The notes beneath the pieces were generated by a model that saw only the letters and a program-made list of their open reading frames with translations, was not told the DNA's origin and ran no database searches. From Hofstenia miamia (lineage: Eukaryota > Xenacoelomorpha > Acoela > Hofsteniidae): a stretch of DNA of 64,000 nucleotides. Both the position numbers and the translations under genes were made by a program. Every line of letters begins with the position of its first letter. Position 1 is the first letter of the stretch. Where the stretch lies: positions 1,001,010 through 1,065,009 of the forward strand of contig CABFPE010000197.1 of the NCBI GenBank assembly GCA_900660155.1, read 5' to 3'. Positions 54,452 through 62,039 of this stretch are shown one piece after another.

Positions 54452-56552
54452 TATGATACTTCATATTCATATCTTGTGATAAAATAAAAAGTAGAATTCT
54501 CCATCAATAGCCTGCTTTGTAATGCTTAACTGCTTAATTGTATAATTGCAATGTCATATAATAAATTGTATAATTGTATAGTAAAGTTAATTACTTGATA
54601 CATTCTACAATCAAACAATATAATTCAAAATTATTATGTATATTAGTGAGGTAAATATAAATTACGCAAATAGAAAAAACCATTTGACAATTACATTATG
54701 ATCAATAGGATTAATAAGGAAATTAGTGAAGGAATTGTTAGTGAGTTTAAACAAATCAATTATATTCAACACTAAATTAGACACGACAGCTATAGCAGGT
54801 TTATATTACTAGTAAATGAAGAAATAAGCTTTTCTCGAATTATGGTGTAACATTTAATTCTGATATCAATGTTTGTCTTACTGATTAAATACATTATTTG
54901 GTAGAAGATTGACAATTAAATTTCGAAAAGACCGCTTAGATTCAAAATCCCCAGACATTTTTAGTGAACAGTTCATTTTAGCCGATCTCAATTATTTTTC
55001 ACTTGTAGGGGAGACCGGGGCATAACGGGATACTTAACATATCAGTCCATAAGTCTGTAACTTACTTAGCCAATAATCATAAATTGGCGTCTGGTTCCAC
55101 GATCAATGTATGAGGTCACGAGTACTCTTAGATTAGTTCTTTGATTTTTTGATTTTGTCAATTTGCCAAAATATATATAACATGAAATTGTGTAAGATGA
55201 GTTCGATAAACCTTGCATTTTCCTCTTTAACCCAGGAGTTAGAAGCACAGAATGCATAATAATAATGCAATTAATGGGCTCATCATAACATTATATTCTT
55301 GTGAAATTTTAAGTATTTGATATAAAAAACTAGTTTAACTGGTGTAGGAGCCTATGACTATGACTTTATTACTAAAAAAATATGGACATTAACAACATAA
55401 AAAAATTTTAATTAGACACAGATAAAACTGACATAGAAATTTCGAAGATTGTAACAAAATTACTATCCTTTGTTAACCATCCTACTACCACCACTCTCAA
55501 AATTACTTATGGAGCAAAATTGGAGTTTTGAAAGCTCTTGATTAATGATTGAATGTATTAATGAAACAAAAAATATTTTGGCAAATTGACTGTGATATTG
55601 AAGAATGCAGATAGCATTTAAAATATATATAAGCATCAGAAGTGTAAGAAAAAAATAAATTCATACAACAGCTAAAATATCCAGAGATGTGCTCACGTGA
55701 GCTTGTTAATGCTCGAGTTTCCAGAATATCCAAGGCTCAATCTGGAATAAAACCGCAAGTCCCGTTGAACCACGGTATCATGTAATACTCGGGTCTCTCT
55801 AATTTTTTATCAATAGAAAAACATCACATACTATGTTAATATTGTTAACCCATCTTGAATCAATTAGTTTTTCATAGACTTACTTGTTTTGAATCAGATT
55901 CATTTAAATTCTAAATAAATATGTAAGTAGTTAGGCACTTCCAACTTAAGTCAATAAAGTCAAAATTCTTTTTTGGTTAAAAACATATTATAAACTTTCT
56001 TTGGACATGAAAAACGCAAATGAAAGTGGTATGTATGGTTGAAAGGTAAAAAAGTCCAGCAATCACAGCTAAGCTCCGAATGGTCCAATATTTTAATGTC
56101 ATTCTTGAGTGAAGTTGTTTTCAGTTCTGAAATCCTTTAGCAAGGGATTGTAGTTTTTATGTTAAGAATCTTAATCATTATATTTTTTCATCTGTAAACA
56201 GTACGTTAAAACACATTTTAAGCAATACTCCGTTAGAACTGTCAATTAAAGTAAAAAAAGTCTTGGTTTTTTGGTAAATGTTGGTGGTTAAAATAGAAGA
56301 TTTTAGGTAAAAACAATAATGCCCCTATTAATGACTATTTAAAGAAAAATATTCATACAAAGTAAAAGTGTTTAATAAAAAAAATTAAGCTGCTGTATTT
56401 ACCTGTGTTGTAGACGCCCGATTTGTGGAGAAAGTGTCAGATTCTAGAGAGTTTCCTGATTGCACAATTGGATTTGCGTGATTTTTAGGAATGACAGGAG
56501 ATTGCTGTGGCTTCCCCAAACCAAAGTTTTTTAACACCTTTGCCATGTAATT
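20631..56552 (-). CDS. SHB-like: SHB/SHD/SHE/SHF-family SH2 adaptor gene, 7 coding exons, 3' end missing
   Basis: Spliced gene read right to left: exons 56552-56403, 46157-45959, 42586-42413, 27947-27747, 24503-24343, 21883-21596 and 20888-20631. All have AG acceptors and GT donors, and intron phases run 0,1,1,1,0,0 without conflict; coding from the ATG at 56546 totals 1425 nt (475 codons). The protein begins MAKVLKNFGLGK, like the MAKWLNKYFSLG start of vertebrate SHB. It carries EYMMPFDAK, LYDPPNDLSP, TYYENV and five YDSPWD-like blocks, then PLEKQLWYHGHITR, the family's SH2 entry. Known family role: cytoplasmic adaptor downstream of tyrosine kinases; pYxxP sites recruit CRK-type SH2 domains and pYxN recruits GRB2. 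The FLVR arginine strand and the remainder of the SH2 domain are not in the recovered exons. Which vertebrate paralogue is closest cannot be told by eye. Identification is by motif recall, not database search. Confidence 0.88.
21596..21883 (-). CDS. SHB-like: SHB-like exon 6 with two YDSPWD motifs
   Basis: Acceptor TTTGTCTAG, donor AAAAAG|GTAACA; 288 nt (96 codons), phase 0 in and out. Encodes EDYDSPWDLKKS near the start and TEYDSPWDIRTN near the end, separated by about 50 basic and polar residues. The first 46 nt and the upstream intron sequence are repeated after the N-gap at 22037-22057; that second partial copy (22058-22103) is an assembly overlap, not another exon. Confidence 0.9.
22037..22057. 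other. Assembly gap (21 N) between overlapping contig ends
   Basis: The 199 bp before the gap (21838-22036) and the 199 bp after it (22058-22256) are the same by eye. This is an unmerged overlap and duplicates the 5' end of SHB-like exon 6. Confidence 0.95.
22430..23335 (+). pseudogene. Degenerate hAT transposase with C-terminal dimerisation domain
   Basis: The clearest part, about 23120-23335, reads FEFFKSNKNQYPCLKKSIGE, an in-frame stop, then LPRKLLTVFSRAGYLTLNIR. This matches the hATC pattern FW..N...YP.L...A...L..P....ERVFSxAG...(N)xRxxL. Upstream pieces (MVIPELDFGLL, LDSASRMENLHQLASN) are scattered over frames. Several stops and shifts, so inactive. Lies in the SHB-like intron between exons 5 and 6. 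Confidence 0.65.
24006..24264. mobile_element. hAT-type MITE (copy A of a two-copy family), perfect 8-bp duplication
   Basis: 259 bp. Left end CAGATCCGCGTTTAG, right end CTAAACGCGCCACTG. Flanked by ATACATAG at 23998-24005 and 24265-24272. Shares its interior with the copy at 58299-58534 (ATCGTCTGTTTTTxGxAGCAAATCGATTGAT). Confidence 0.85.
24343..24503 (-). CDS. SHB-like: SHB-like exon 5 with YDSPWDL motif
   Basis: Acceptor GTTAACCTAG, donor GAATCT|GTAATT; 161 nt, phase 1 in, phase 0 out. Encodes a proline-rich start (PPHQEMVDPALPHRP) and NAEYDSPWDLRGG, the counterpart of ADEYDQPWEW in vertebrate SHB. A second hAT MITE copy lies just downstream at 24006-24264. Confidence 0.87.
25342..25579. 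mobile_element. Fold-back MITE with TA target (Tc1/mariner type)
   Basis: Almost the whole 238 bp is an inverted repeat: the left arm starts TGCAGGTACCAGGTAGCCAA and the right arm is its complement with few mismatches, meeting around 25470. Flanked by TA at 25340-25341 and 25580-25581. Arms consist of CATTTTTCATTTT-like strings. Confidence 0.8.
26375..26530 (+). repeat. Dispersed repeat, copy 1
   Basis: TCATTAAAACTGGATGTGAT...AATTACCTCTGTATTTATA is shared with 40233-40400. Family unknown. Confidence 0.6.
26541..26964. mobile_element. hAT-type MITE, perfect 8-bp target duplication
   Basis: 424 bp. Left end CAGGGTTTCGAAAC, right end GGTTGGGAAACCCTC; resembles the CAGGGGTT.TCAAAC ends of Charlie-type hATs. 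Flanked by ATATAAAC at 26533-26540 and 26965-26972. Confidence 0.85.
27747..27947 (-). CDS. SHB-like: SHB-like exon 4 with YEAPWQL motif
   Basis: Acceptor TTGGTTTTAG, donor CAAG|GTATTT; 201 nt, phase 1 in and out. Encodes a helical, charged stretch (SDLNAELKHNLKVRQNESIQ) followed by GYYEAPWQLDQ, the first of five PWD-like blocks. The preceding intron is about 14.5 kb and holds the DUF7869-type gene on the opposite strand. Confidence 0.85.
29404..29825. mobile_element. hAT-type MITE, 7/8 matching target duplication
   Basis: 422 bp. Ends CAGAGTTGTATTGCGACT and, inverted, CAGGCTTGTACTGGGACT. Flanks CTAGAATG and TTAGAATG differ at one base. Interior has a GGGATGGGA-rich block near the left end. 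Confidence 0.75.
31006..31211 (+). repeat. Spaced direct repeats upstream of the DUF7869-type gene
   Basis: Three copies of a motif GGGGAAaaaCA..(G)TTGTCCA at 31006-31032, 31156-31180 and 31188-31211, plus a half copy CACAGTTGTCCAG at 31115-31127. They lie 70-270 bp before the ATG at 31279. A similar string (GGAACAACCAAGTTTAACGTCCAC) recurs past the gene at 34416-34439. They could be promoter elements or transposase-binding subterminal repeats. Confidence 0.55.
31279..34097 (+). CDS. DUF7869-type (transposase-like) gene, two exons with frame slips
   Basis: ATG at 31279 in a good context. Exon 1 ends at 32088 (ACTG|GTGAGT); exon 2 starts at 32660 after CTATCTAG; phase 1 joins ...DSMATTG to LPPKDMRDHH. 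Visible parts: a Cys cluster (PCNCKQLKC), RGxHxNRPH-like segment, a second Cys pair (DTCSSCDKL), a charged coiled-coil-like helix, then CFDLQKNLPCP, FCDSCGGQNKN and RGHSYMECDRD, whose acidic residues look like a DDE/RNase H-type centre (inference). The C-terminus is acidic and Ser-rich, ending at the stop 34095-34097. Single-base frame slips are inferred near 31310, 33312, 33665 and 33755, each in a homopolymer. The family is known as a large, uncharacterised, repeat-like invertebrate family. It lies antisense in an SHB-like intron. Confidence 0.7.
31388..32115. other. Assembly overlap around a single N (31750)
   Basis: 31388-31749 and 31754-32115 are the same 362-bp sequence with one difference (T at 31535, C at 31901). 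The true DUF7869-type exon 1 is therefore shorter than it appears. Confidence 0.93.
32089..32659 (+). other. Intron of the DUF7869-type gene
   Basis: GTGAGT donor and TTCTATCTAG acceptor, 571 bp. It contains a tRNA-derived SINE-like repeat (about 32355-32530), so part of its length is a later insertion. Confidence 0.7.
32355..32530 (+). repeat. tRNA-derived SINE-like repeat
   Basis: The start resembles a tRNA with an A box (GAGCTCAGTGGTAAGG) and, about 35 nt later, a B box (GAGCTTGAATCC), the internal RNA polymerase III promoter layout. It is followed by a non-tRNA body (ATCGGAAATGGATGTTAAG...). No intact cloverleaf was folded, so a functional tRNA is unlikely. Confidence 0.55.
34086..34105. 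repeat. Perfect 20-bp palindrome over the stop codon of the DUF7869-type gene
   Basis: GTATCAGATTAATCTGATAC reads the same on both strands and contains the TAA stop. Could form a 10-bp hairpin arm in single strand. Confidence 0.85.
34540..34720 (+). repeat. Possible second tRNA-derived SINE-like repeat
   Basis: Contains a good B box (GCGGGTTCGAATCTC, 34609-34623) with a weak A-box-like stretch upstream (TTGGCCTTTTTGTTGTC). The downstream body (CAGGGTTGGACACCC...) is not a tRNA. Ends not defined. Confidence 0.35.
34721..42410. other. Gene-free part of the intron between SHB-like exons 3 and 4
   Basis: No gene recognised. A hAT-like start (CAGGAATGTAGCCAGGAG) is at 36288, and one copy of the dispersed repeat is at 40233. 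The minus-strand frame 36735-37118 has no recognisable motif. Confidence 0.5.
40233..40400 (+). repeat. Dispersed repeat, copy 2
   Basis: Related to 26375-26530 (TCGTTAAAACTGGACACCATGAA...AAATTACCTCTGTATTTATA). Also a short match to AAAACTGGATGTGAT at 25989. Confidence 0.6.
42413..42586 (-). CDS. SHB-like: SHB-like exon 3 with YDPP and YEN motifs
   Basis: Acceptor CTATTTAG, donor CTACAG|GTTGTT; 174 nt, phase 1 in and phase 1 out. Encodes ...DEALYDPPNDLSPTYYENVATT. LYDPP resembles the LYDTPYEP site of SHB (YxxP). YYENV contains a pYxN motif of the kind bound by the GRB2 SH2 domain. Open reading continues upstream of the acceptor, but only this splice keeps phase with both neighbours. Confidence 0.85.
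43044..44331 (-). mobile_element. Tc1-like (IS630/Tc1/mariner) DNA transposon, nearly intact
   Basis: 1288 bp flanked by TA at 43042-43043 and 44332-44333. Terminal inverted repeats of about 25 bp read TAGTTGGCTGCAAAAAAATG inward from each end, followed by divergent interior. It sits in the SHB-like intron between exons 2 and 3, in the same orientation as the host gene. One transposase gene in two frames fills most of the interior. High TIR identity suggests a fairly recent insertion. Confidence 0.92.
43163..44142 (-). CDS. Tc1-like DD34E transposase, split by one frame slip
   Basis: N-terminal part 44142-43789 has helix-turn-helix DNA-binding segments and the basic GRPRK motif (KRRKGSGRPRKIIGK). 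The C-terminal part 43753-43163 has the catalytic domain: WITDECVF (first Asp), ILQQDGATPHTSA (second Asp) and DLSSIENVW, with 34 residues between second Asp and the Glu of SIENVW, so DD34E. The two parts join at a run of six A (sense strand) near 43800; one more A would restore the expected ...RLLITKEHQEKR reading. The slip is either a real inactivating deletion or a base-calling error. Enzyme role: cut-and-paste transposition at TA. Confidence 0.9.
45959..46157 (-). CDS. SHB-like: SHB-like exon 2 with YSDP and YMMP motifs
   Basis: Acceptor after a T-run (TTTTTTTAG), donor AAAG|GTAATC; 199 nt, phase 0 in, phase 1 out. Contains QYSDPKD and, at the end, DEYMMPFDAK. In vertebrate SHB the corresponding pieces are DDYSDPFDAK and GYMEPYEAQ, both tyrosine phosphorylation sites. 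The first half (GCIYLTQTYFGAG...) is acidic and has no recognised domain. Confidence 0.85.
48052..48382. mobile_element. hAT-like MITE with TTTAAAC-rich arms
   Basis: Left end CAAGGTTGGCAAAAAAAGTG, right end ATGCCAACCCTG, i.e. CARGGTTGGCA at both ends inverted. Repeated GTTTTAAAC strings inside. No clean 8-bp duplication seen. Confidence 0.55.
48405..48510. repeat. GGCACGG-rich cluster
   Basis: Five GGCACG/GGCACGG units in about 90 bp beside the hAT-like MITE at 48052; probably the end of another element whose other end I cannot find. Confidence 0.4.
52103..53263. mobile_element. Larger non-autonomous hAT-like element
   Basis: Ends CAGGGGTGGGAACGGGTCG and, inverted, CAGAGATGGAAATCGGTCG, with GGTCCGG/CCGGACC strings just inside each end. 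About 1.16 kb, GC-rich first 250 bp, no transposase recognised and no matching 8-bp duplication. Confidence 0.55.
54421..54446. repeat. (AT)n microsatellite
   Basis: About 12-13 AT units, in the SHB-like intron between exons 1 and 2. Confidence 0.95.
56403..56552 (-). CDS. SHB-like: SHB-like exon 1 (start codon exon)
   Basis: Acceptor TATTTCAG at 56553-56554, then AATTAC and ATG at 56546-56544; donor CAG|GTAAAT. From the ATG the exon gives 48 codons and ends in phase 0. The first residues MAKVLKNFGLG correspond to the conserved MAKW..(Y/F)SLG opening of SHB-family proteins, which is the reason for choosing this start. The rest (polar, rich in Q, S, N, T) looks disordered. Confidence 0.85.
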
Positions 56553-58018
56553 CTGAAATACATTCCAATATTTCGTTAAACCAAAAATATATAAGTGAAA
56601 TCATTCATTATATATTAAAATTACACATTTATAAGAATGAAGAGATTTTGATACATGCATGAAAATACAGGAATTGATTATATTCTCAACACCATACTAT
56701 TGGTGCTTAGAATATATTATTATAAAATGAAAATTTAAAATTCGCTTAGATAATCAAAGTTATAATACAAATATTAGTATGTTTTTCTATGAAATATAAA
56801 ATTTTCAAAACAAAATAATGAATTTGTTGAAAGTGGTAAAGAAAGCTTGTCTGGAAACTGACATAAAACGACAAATAATTGATATTTAAAGTAATTGATA
56901 GCTGTTTATTGTTGGCAGTAGTTCAAGCATTAAATTCTTCATTTTGATGTAAGGACTTCAGCAAAACTGAAAACTAGGAGACACGAATTCGAAACGAAAT
57001 ATAAATTGCATTTCTAAAAAATCGTTAAGATAGAAATTTATGTGTCTATCAAAGTTGTCTAGAAATGACAACTATTCTCACTAAAAGTACTTAGAATAGC
57101 GTCTTGGAATTGACAAAATAAATTTCAATCCAATTACTGCCAATGGCTGATGCAGCCATCTTCCAATATGCATGAAACTAACAGTGGATGTAATTGCAAG
57201 AGGGAATACCCTTAGGAAGAAAATAAATTGGTCACAATAAAAAGAGAATGTCCGGGCAGTAATTTTGAACAATCAGACAGTTCCAATTTTCCTGGCAGCG
57301 CAGATACCCTGCTTAAAAATAAAATTAGTTTATCTTTTTGACAGAGAGTTTCAAATGACGCATTGTTATGTAACAATCAAAACCGAAAGCTCATCTTTCA
57401 CTTTAATAATGTCAAGCAAGTTTTGGGATGTTCTTATAAAGTTTATCATTATCCAAGTTTTAAATTACTTCTTGAACCGTGTAGATGCTTTCTTCACTGG
57501 AGATCAGTTTCTCCCTTTCATAGTCGCACAATTATCTATCATCATAAATACCACTAGAAAACGATGTAATTACTCTATTAGTTGCATTGATATTTGGTCG
57601 CACCTATAATCTTAAAATCATTGAGGGAAGTTACCTCAGTACAAAAAACTTGGCAATGTCAACCATTTTCGTTACATTCGTTCCCCATCACAATAGAACA
57701 CTATCCAAAATTCAACCGTATTTTTACCATTTGTCAATCACCATTGATAAAATAGTCACAATTTCTTGACAAAAAACGCTTTCACCATAAAATTTTTACA
57801 AAATGTGTAAAGCTACATTTAATGTGGTGAAAAGTTCAGCCAACCTGTCAAATTTGATTTAAAAAAAGTTATTAATAAAAATTCAATTGGGATAAATTTA
57901 CACTCTCCTCCCTTGTGAAGAATGGGGTTAATCCGAAAACATTTGTTTTCGTGGATGATTAAAGCTTACATCGTTTTGCAACAGAGCTGATGCTATATCT
58001 ACAACAACAAGCACTCAC

Positions 58019-58092
58019 ATTCTTTGAAATGGCTACACTCCCAGAAAAATATAGCTCGGAGGTTTGTCGGTAATCATACATTTTTCCACATT
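58019..58092 (-). CDS. SHB-like: Candidate upstream exon of the SHB-like gene (5' UTR or alternative N-terminus)
   Basis: A 74-nt block sits between a pyrimidine-rich acceptor (CTACCTCTTTCAG) and a strong donor (GTGAGT). Read as 2 nt plus 24 codons it is open and ends in phase 0, the phase needed by the next exon at 56552. The joined reading runs through ...SVAISKN into NYMAKVLK, so translation could begin at an in-frame ATG inside this exon (MYDYRQTSELYF...) instead of the family's MAK start. Against this, the family normally starts at MAK, so the block may be 5' UTR whose openness is chance. Host of the intron: 56553-58018. Confidence 0.5.
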
Positions 58093-58298
58093 CTGAAAGA
58101 GGTAGTGCAATAAGGAAGAAAAGGAAATAATCAACATTGATTGAGTTGAACATGTACATAATATTTGTACAGTGAACAAAAATAAGCATATATATGTTAA
58201 CTGAAACCAAAGTTACTGAATTATCAAAACATTAACATTCCTGTGAAGGATAACGATACAAACTACATAAATGCATGCATGAATCTATGGGAACAAAT

Positions 58299-58534
58299 GA
58301 GAGGCGCGATTAGGATTTTAAAATGGTGTGGGGGCTGACAGCCATTGTAAAGAAAAAAATTGCATAGAAAACTTTTTTCAACAACAATAACCGTACACAA
58401 AATGCAATCGTCTGTTTTTGGTAGCAAATCGATTGATAAGATCTTGAATGAACGTGAACTATTTTCAATGTTGAACAGTTCGCAGTTGGCTCCAAAAGGG
58501 AAGGGAAGCGGTCGCACCCCTAAACGCGCCACTG
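58299..58534. mobile_element. hAT-type MITE (copy B of the 24006 family)
   Basis: Same family as 24006-24264: GGCGCGATTAGGATTTTAAAA at the left, CTAAACGCGCCACTG at the right, and the shared AAATCGATTGAT interior. No target duplication could be matched, so the left end may have decayed. Lies upstream of the candidate first exon of the SHB-like gene. Confidence 0.75.
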
Positions 58535-60551
58535 GTTATTAGTGATTACGTGGGAATCTAGATCTAGGTTGCTTTCTTTTAAATTTATTACAATTACTAT
58601 ATTACTAAAAAATAATGAATTTCAATAAACACCAAAATATTTAAGGAAACGCTTTTGTATGAGCGATTATATACGCGATATATGCGCCACACATTCAACA
58701 ATCAATAAATTTTGATTGCATGTTGTAAATTATGAACCCGGAATATAATTTGACGAGATTTTGAAAAATTCTTAATAAATTGCAAGAAGTGATTAGCTTT
58801 TATCTATAAAACGTACATCTAAAAACATGCAACACGCTTCTGTTAACAAAAATAAAAAACTTCAAAGTGAAAACTCTGAATCTTATATTACCTGAATAAA
58901 TTTGCTACTCAATTACGTGATAATTTAATGTATTTCACAATCAATATACAACAACCACTGGGGTCTAATCAATAATTAATTCTAGGATTGACTGGTAGAT
59001 CAAACGAGAATTTTCAGCAAATCTCACTTTGAAAATTAAGAAAAATTTGAATTATCCCATATAAGCGCTATTTCCTCATATATTCTAAGTTTGAATGTGT
59101 ACTGTTCCTTTGGTATAGAATATGTCTCCATTCGTAACCAAGAAAATAAAAAATAAACATGAAAAGTACAAAAGTCTAAAATAATTAATAATTATATAAA
59201 GAAATTTGATCAAGGCTCTGTAACTAAGCAAAGAAATACTCAAAAATAAACAACCAGGCCTTTTTCAACGAAATTCGAATACTATTGCAATATATTGCAA
59301 AAAAATTTTGGGAAGACTATTCGCAAAAAAATATTGGGACTTTTTCAACAGAATTAAGTGTAAATCACAAATTTGTCTCAAAATTGACATATTTATTTTC
59401 TAAGTGTGAAGTTTTCAATCTGATATATATTTTGAAAGCTTGAGATTTTCGTTCAAGAAAATTTCGAAGCAACAACTGCAATGCAATATATTTATAACTA
59501 CAATGTACTCGCAACATATTGCAAAGACCTGTCTGTACTTTTAGGAACTGACAACGATTTAAACAAAACTATTTTAAAACCACTATATGTCTAAACTGAT
59601 GAGGTACATAGTTTAGGCATTTATATCGTATTGCGTCTTTAAATGACAAAAACAAGTCATTTCGGACAATTTACTGAACTTTAATATAGCTAACTGTATT
59701 ATTGCACAGTGCATTGCAACAACATATTTCTATGATATATATTTAACGTAGAAAATAACAAAACCTACTGGACTATATCTTAGCCCCACATCGCCAGGAC
59801 CTTTGCTTAATTATATCTGTATTTGGCTAATTTTTTAAGGCTTATTCTCGAATTAAAACAAAATTACTCTTTCGAAAATAGAGTCTTACTTAGCTTAACA
59901 AATTCATATATGCGAAATACGCTAAAAGAAAAACTCGTATGCATGAAACTTCCAAATGGTTTGTTGAAAACTATTCAATAAAATTACGAATAATGCAGAA
60001 AATAAATATTAAAACAAGGTATGCGAAACAAATTTTCGTGAATTTGTACAACAAAAAAGATATTACAAATGAAATTTATACATTTACACCAGTAGTATTT
60101 AGTATTTAGAAAGCTAAATTTAGCATGTTGATGTATATGAAATGGGAACCGGCTGCTGTCCTATATTACACTTAATATCATTTATTTAATAGAACTTGTA
60201 TCGTTAAAAATGTACATCATATTTTTAAATACAGGCTTTTTAATAAAATTGTACATTGTGAAATTGATTTTTAATATGATTATTGATAACTACATTTTTT
60301 TTTCATTGAAGAGATAATGTCTTGAAGTCATGGAAATGAAATTTGAAAGCGATTTTATTCTTGCATTTGATATATGTAATATAGCTTATAATTTAATTAT
60401 AAGTTGCAGTTTAAACATATTGAAGTTGTGTGTTTTTAAATAAATGTTATTAAGGATCAACGTATAACAATTTGAAAAGGTTTGCAATATTTTCAGATTT
60501 TTCTATAATCTCTGCCCAATGTTCACTAAATATAGTTTGTTCATTTTTCTA
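58535..60551. other. Gene-free stretch
   Basis: AT-rich, no gene, repeat or RNA recognised. A promoter of the SHB-like gene would be expected here or further right, but no clear signal is visible. Confidence 0.5.
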
Positions 60552-61197
60552 GTACGTAAATGGGCGTTATTGCTGATCAACGGACTCTGATTTCTAAAAG
60601 CTGAAATGACCTCAAATAACATGCTAAGGATTACGTCAATCAAATGTTAAAAATTCGGCGTTATTGTACTTTAGGGGACCCAGTTTATGTGACGTCATAA
60701 AATGGGTATAAAACTCTAACCCTAACCCCAAACCCTCATTCAAAACTTGGGTGTTTTGCTAAAAAGTAATCAAGATGAAATGCAATATAATTGCATTGGT
60801 TGGGGAGTAGGGTTAGGGTTAAGGTTAGAGTTTAATACCTATTTTATGACGTCACTCAAACTGGGTCCCCTAAAGTACAATAACGCCAAAAATTCATTAT
60901 TTTTAGTTTTAGGTCTAAAAAATATTGAAAAAATTGTTTTGGGTTTAGGTTTTACGGTATAGGTTTACGAAATGTCAAGTTGTGGCTTGGATTAGGGCTT
61001 AGGTCTCTAAAATATGGTAAAATGTAGGTTCAGGTTTACTAAACTTCAGGTTGTGACTTGGGTTAAAGCCTAGGTCAATGAAATATTGAAAAATTTAGAA
61101 TTTAAGTTTAGGTTACAGATGACGTCATACACAGTGTTTCGTAGAAACAATATGTTTATCAAAGTCCGCTGATCAGCAATAAAGCCCGTAAATGTAT
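60552..61197. mobile_element. Outer MITE interrupted by a second MITE
   Basis: Inverted ends ACGTAAATGGGCGTTATTGC (left) and GCAATAAAGCCCGTAAATGT (right) continue inward through CTGATCAxCGGACT. The interior right half has degenerate tandem units of about 70-90 bp beginning AGGTCTxxAAAATATxG (near 60911, 61001 and 61072). The inner element 60657-60887 is inserted in it. Confidence 0.65.
60657..60887. mobile_element. Inner palindromic MITE with telomere-like arms, perfect 8-bp duplication
   Basis: 231 bp. Both ends read GGCGTTATTGTACTTTAGGG inward, and the inverted arms match for about 80 bp through TGACGTCATAAAAT and CTCTAACCCTAACCC. Flanked by AAAAATTC at 60649-60656 and 60888-60895. Long arms, G-starting ends and an 8-bp duplication suggest a Mutator-like MITE (inference). 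Confidence 0.78.
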
Positions 61198-62039
61198 CTA
61201 ATATAGGGATTTCCGTATACTTAGCAACCTGAAATTTAAAACTTAGCGGAGGTTTCAAATTTGCAAAAACGGGAAGGTAATATCCCCTTCTAATTTTAGT
61301 AAAGCACTTATATTTTATTATTGCCACTACTAAGCTGATGTTTAGCAAACCTAAATTAAATTATAGGTATTAGTTGATGTCTCTTACTAAGTTTTCTATT
61401 ATATTAAACAGAACTGCTTCATACGTACTTATTTAAATAGCTATTCAAGTAATTGAGTGAAAGCTGCAATATTAAAGAGGCAATATTTTAATTTTGTTGG
61501 AATATCCATAAAATAAATATCAAATTTGATTACTAGCTATTTTTACATGTTGCAAGGTTATTTTGGTTTTTGTTTAAACTTGCTGATTCGGTTTTTATAT
61601 GTTTACATTTAGATCTATACATACAATTTCAGCGCTAATTAATTGGATACCAATTTTTTTTCAGATACGATTTGATCTAAAAAAATCAAGAGATTTTCAT
61701 TCGTCCTATTAAAATCAAATTTCTGGGCTTTAGAATGTAAACATAAAAATTTGCTATTTTTCACTGATTTTCTGGTGACAGTAGACGTGTATGTTTTATC
61801 ATATTTTGATGCTAAATTTGCAACACTAGTATTATCGCCATTCGATTTTGCAAAGTTAGCGCAATCGCTAAGTGATATTTATGGTCAATGGTCAACAAGG
61901 TTGCTGGTAACACTACACAGTTCATCCATTGAGTTCGATGCCGATGAGCTTAATTACTACAACAAAATTCGATAACAGACCGGAATGTCAAATCCCTATT
62001 GTGAATAGCTCTGACGACCCTTCACAACTTTCTGTTATT
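61198..62039. other. Stretch between the nested MITEs and the LINE
   Basis: The plus-strand frame 61751-61975 (...DIYGQWSTRLLVTLHSSSIE...) directly precedes the LINE and may be its decayed 5' part, but no LINE motif is visible in it. Confidence 0.35.

Larger units (their letters stand above)
46158..56402. other. Intron between SHB-like exons 1 and 2
   Basis: About 10.2 kb. Contains the hAT-like elements at 48052 and 52103, the GGCACGG cluster and an AT microsatellite; otherwise nothing recognised. Scattered frames near 50500-51300 suggest old transposon debris without a firm family. Confidence 0.55.
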
